NCBI GenBank assembly: GCA_049115935.1
Contig: JAGDZK010000012.1
Coordinates: 1 to 64,000 of the forward strand
Length of the DNA stretch: 64,000 bases
Reading direction: 5' to 3'
Origin: Bermanella sp049115935
GTDB lineage: Bacteria; Pseudomonadota; Gammaproteobacteria; Pseudomonadales; Oceanobacteraceae
The notes beneath the pieces were generated by a model that was not told where the DNA came from, made no database searches, and saw nothing but the letters and a program-made list of their open reading frames with translations. Of this stretch, positions 61,803-64,000 are shown piece after piece. How positions within the stretch are numbered: the first letter of the stretch is position 1; every line of letters starts with the position of its first letter. A program made the position numbers and the translations under genes.

Positions 61803-62312
61803 ATGCGCTGTCCGTTCTGCGGTGAACAAGATACAAAAGTGATCGATTCGCGCTTAGTGGCCGAAGGTGAACAAGTTCGCCGTCGTCGCCAATGCCAAGC
61901 CTGTGATGAGCGTTATACCACCTTTGAATCCGCCGAATTACTGATGCCTAAATTGGTTAAAACCAATGGCACCCGTGTTCCTTTCGATGAGCAAAAGCTC
62001 CGTGCTGGTATGCAGCGCGCTCTAGAAAAGCGCCCTGTGAGCGTTGAAGATATCGAAGCCTCCATATTACATATCATGGCCAAATTACGCGCCACCGGCG
62101 AGCGAGAAGTGAAAAGTCGCTTGGTCGGTGAGCTCGTCATGGATGAGCTACGTAAGCTTGATCAAGTGGCTTATGTTCGTTTTGCCTCTGTTTACCGTAA
62201 ATTCCAAGATATTGATGAATTTCGCCAAGAAATTGATCGTATTCGTCATGACGTTCGTAAGAATGATGCCCAACTGGATATTTTAGCGGACGACCCTGAG
62301 TTAGCCCCATGA
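61803..62312 (+). CDS. nrdR: Transcriptional repressor NrdR
   Basis: A 169-residue repressor of ribonucleotide reductase genes. The zinc ribbon MRCPFCGEQDTKVIDSR with RRRRQCQACDERYTTFE is followed by an ATP-cone (about 47-140: LVKTNGTRVPFDEQKLRAGM split across the family pattern). The ATG at 61803 gives the standard start; an upstream frame adds eight residues and is not needed. It overlaps ribD by four bases (ATGA), the usual nrdR-ribD-ribE order. Confidence 0.96.
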   Translation: MRCPFCGEQDTKVIDSRLVAEGEQVRRRRQCQACDERYTTFESAELLMPKLVKTNGTRVPFDEQKLRAGMQRALEKRPVSVEDIEASILHIMAKLRATGEREVKSRLVGELVMDELRKLDQVAYVRFASVYRKFQDIDEFRQEIDRIRHDVRKNDAQLDILADDPELAP

Positions 62313-63412
62313 GCCATAATCAGTACATGGCGCGGGCCATTCAACTCGCTAAACAAGGTTTATATACCACCCACCCTAATCCAAGGGTTGGCTGTGTCAT
62401 TGTGAAAGACGGTCAGATTATCGGCGAAGGCTATCACCGTAAAGCGGGCGAAGGTCATGCAGAGGTAAATGCACTGGCCATGGCTGGTGAAAACGCCAAG
62501 GGTGCAACAGCCTATGTCACACTTGAGCCATGCAGTCATTTTGGGCGCACCCCCCCTTGCAGTGATGGCTTGATTGCAGCCGGTATTCGTCATGTTGTGT
62601 GTGCCATGAAAGACCCTAACCCTGAAGTAAGTGGTCGAGGGTTTGTAAAATTAATGGCAGCAGGTGTGGATGTCACCTTTGGGGTGATGGAAGAGCAAGC
62701 TAGGGCATTGAACCCAGGTTTTATTAAGCGCATGGAAAGCGGTATGCCGTTTGTGCGTTTAAAAATGGCGTCCAGCTTAGACGGTCGAACCGCCATGAAT
62801 AGCGGTGAAAGTCAGTGGATAACAGGGCCATCGGCCCGTCAAGACGTGCAGCGTCTTCGTGCTCGAAGTTCAGCGATTATAACGGGCATTGAAAGCATAA
62901 AATTTGATGATTCATCTCTTACCGTTCGCCAAGACGAGCTAGGCTTAGAAGACGACCTAGCAAAAGGCATTGTCGCTATGCAGCCCCTAAGAGTAGTGCT
63001 TGATAGCCAGGGTCAGATATCCAGTGATGCCAAGATATTACAGCAAGCCGGTACGACCTTAGTGGCCACTCGCCATGGTGTGACATTAGATTCGGGTATT
63101 GAAACACTTGCCCTTGATCATGATGAGCACGGCCTAAACTTAACGGCATTACTCAAAGCATTAGCGGCTCGCCAATGTAACGAAGTGTTGGTTGAAACCG
63201 GTGCCACGTTAGCGGGTGAATTTGTGCGCCAAGGTTTAGTGGATGAAATGGTGTTATACATGGCGCCATGTTTTATGGGCTCTGCTGCACGGCCATTATT
63301 AAACTGGCCATTAGATACCATGGCAGATAAGCAAAATTTAACCATCTTAGATAACCGTATAGTGGGGCAAGACATTCGCCTAACACTCGGTTTTGCAACA
63401 AAAGGCAATTAG
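62309..63412 (+). CDS. ribD: Bifunctional riboflavin biosynthesis deaminase/reductase
   Basis: A 367-residue enzyme for two steps of riboflavin synthesis. The deaminase domain (1 to about 145) has the zinc site HAEVNAL with EPCSHFGRTPPCSDG. The reductase domain (about 146-367) has VRLKMASSLDGRTA and ETGATLAGEFVRQGLVDE. It overlaps nrdR by four bases, and ribE starts one base after its stop. Confidence 0.97.
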   Translation: MSHNQYMARAIQLAKQGLYTTHPNPRVGCVIVKDGQIIGEGYHRKAGEGHAEVNALAMAGENAKGATAYVTLEPCSHFGRTPPCSDGLIAAGIRHVVCAMKDPNPEVSGRGFVKLMAAGVDVTFGVMEEQARALNPGFIKRMESGMPFVRLKMASSLDGRTAMNSGESQWITGPSARQDVQRLRARSSAIITGIESIKFDDSSLTVRQDELGLEDDLAKGIVAMQPLRVVLDSQGQISSDAKILQQAGTTLVATRHGVTLDSGIETLALDHDEHGLNLTALLKALAARQCNEVLVETGATLAGEFVRQGLVDEMVLYMAPCFMGSAARPLLNWPLDTMADKQNLTILDNRIVGQDIRLTLGFATKGN

Positions 63413-63413
63413 T

Positions 63414-64000
63414 GTGTTTACAGGCATTATAGAAGCCAAGGGCAAAGTACTGGCTAAGCAAGCTCAGGGTGGTGATTTAAAGGTCACGTTAGAAACCGGT
63501 GGCTTAGATTTAAGTGATGTAAAGCTAGGTGACAGCATTGCCGTGAATGGTGTGTGTTTAACTGTGATTAGTCTACAAGCGCAAAGCTTCAGTGCTGATA
63601 TCAGCAATGAGACTTTAGCCCATACCCGTTGGAGCGAGATTAATCTTGGCGACACGGTGAATTTAGAAAAAGCATTAACTCCCACCACGCGTTTAGGTGG
63701 GCACTTGGTCAGTGGTCATGTTGATGGCATTGGTCAAGTGATTGAGCGTCGTGAAGACGCACGATCTATACGCTTCAAAGTACAAGCGCCGACGGAACTG
63801 GCATGTTACATCGCTCACAAAGGCTCTATCACAGTTGACGGAGTCAGCTTAACGGTTAACGCAGTTAGTGGTGATGTGTTTGAATTAAATATCGTGCCTC
63901 ACACAGCCAAGGAAACCACGTTATATGGTTACGGCCCAGGGCAAAAAGTACATTTAGAAGTGGATTTAATTGCCCGTTATTTAGAGCGTTTGATTTCAGG
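63414..64000 (+). CDS. ribE: Riboflavin synthase alpha chain, 3'-truncated by window edge
   Basis: The frame opens at a GTG one base after the ribD stop and runs to the end of the window (195 codons). MFTGIIEAKGKVLAKQ is the standard family start, so the GTG is well supported although it lacks a separate ribosome site, suggesting coupling to ribD. GGHLVSGHVDGIGQV marks the repeat boundary between the two lumazine-binding barrels, and SITVDGVSLTVNAV starts the second. The enzyme dismutates two 6,7-dimethyl-8-ribityllumazines to riboflavin. Only the last few residues are missing. Confidence 0.96.
   Translation, partial: MFTGIIEAKGKVLAKQAQGGDLKVTLETGGLDLSDVKLGDSIAVNGVCLTVISLQAQSFSADISNETLAHTRWSEINLGDTVNLEKALTPTTRLGGHLVSGHVDGIGQVIERREDARSIRFKVQAPTELACYIAHKGSITVDGVSLTVNAVSGDVFELNIVPHTAKETTLYGYGPGQKVHLEVDLIARYLERLIS

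Noticed and set aside
1..64000. tRNA, rRNA, riboswitch or prophage features
   Set aside because: None recognised by eye; an FMN riboswitch was looked for ahead of nrdR-ribD-ribE and not seen. A covariance-model scan could still find small RNAs.

Overview
The window looks like chromosomal DNA from a marine gammaproteobacterium, probably of the Oceanospirillales type. This is inferred from gene content, synteny and moderate-to-low GC, not from a marker-gene tree. Supporting signs are the tolC / nudF-yqiB-cpdA / yqiA-parE-parC neighbourhood, a full aa3-type cytochrome c oxidase operon with its assembly genes, two Na+/H+ antiporters (NhaA and NhaD) side by side, and an LPS core cluster. Most of the window is core genome. 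No rRNA, tRNA, CRISPR array, insertion sequence or prophage was seen.

Layout: 1-16.6 kb holds the 3' end of gltD, a large lipoprotein, hemE, nhaA, nhaD, radA, a PilZ protein, ettA, a 1404-residue PAS-GGDEF-EAL protein and glyA. 16.6-19.6 kb has REP-like palindromes, lemA and an M48 protease. 19.8-24.7 kb is a tight six-gene operon: DUF1445 protein, pxpA, pxpB, pxpC, DUF4392 protein and a D-amino acid aminotransferase. It reads as a D-amino acid to D-glutamate to 5-oxoproline to glutamate route. 24.8-30.7 kb carries envelope genes (OafA-type acyltransferase, LpxL-like acyltransferase, hldE, waaA), with an eight-copy heptanucleotide repeat upstream of the LpxL-like gene. 30.8-40.0 kb is the conserved cpdA-yqiB-nudF / tolC / yqiA-parE-parC block.

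40.2-44.9 kb is the most novel part. A sigma-54 activator with an atypical receiver domain sits between two predicted sigma-54 promoters. Each promoter is preceded by nearly the same 20-bp dyad (AATGGTK-N6-AACCATT), whose centre lies 59.5 bp from the promoter's -24 edge in both cases. One promoter drives a small coiled-coil protein. The other drives an outer-membrane beta-barrel protein, a DUF1328 membrane peptide and a small lipoprotein. Together they look like a compact, self-contained envelope-stress regulon.

44.9-52.3 kb holds accessory metabolism: an SDR, a DMT transporter, a glucose/sorbosone dehydrogenase-like cytochrome c protein, a fatty acid hydroxylase with a C-terminal SRPBCC-like region, a LON-domain protein and GAPDH. 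52.6-60.0 kb is the cytochrome c oxidase operon (coxB, ctaD, ctaG, ctaE, surf1, a hypothetical, ctaA, ctaB) with an antisense DUF2909 gene whose start codon overlaps that of surf1. The window closes with a Yip1 protein, a small lipoprotein, a PilZ protein and nrdR-ribD-ribE; ribE runs off the end.
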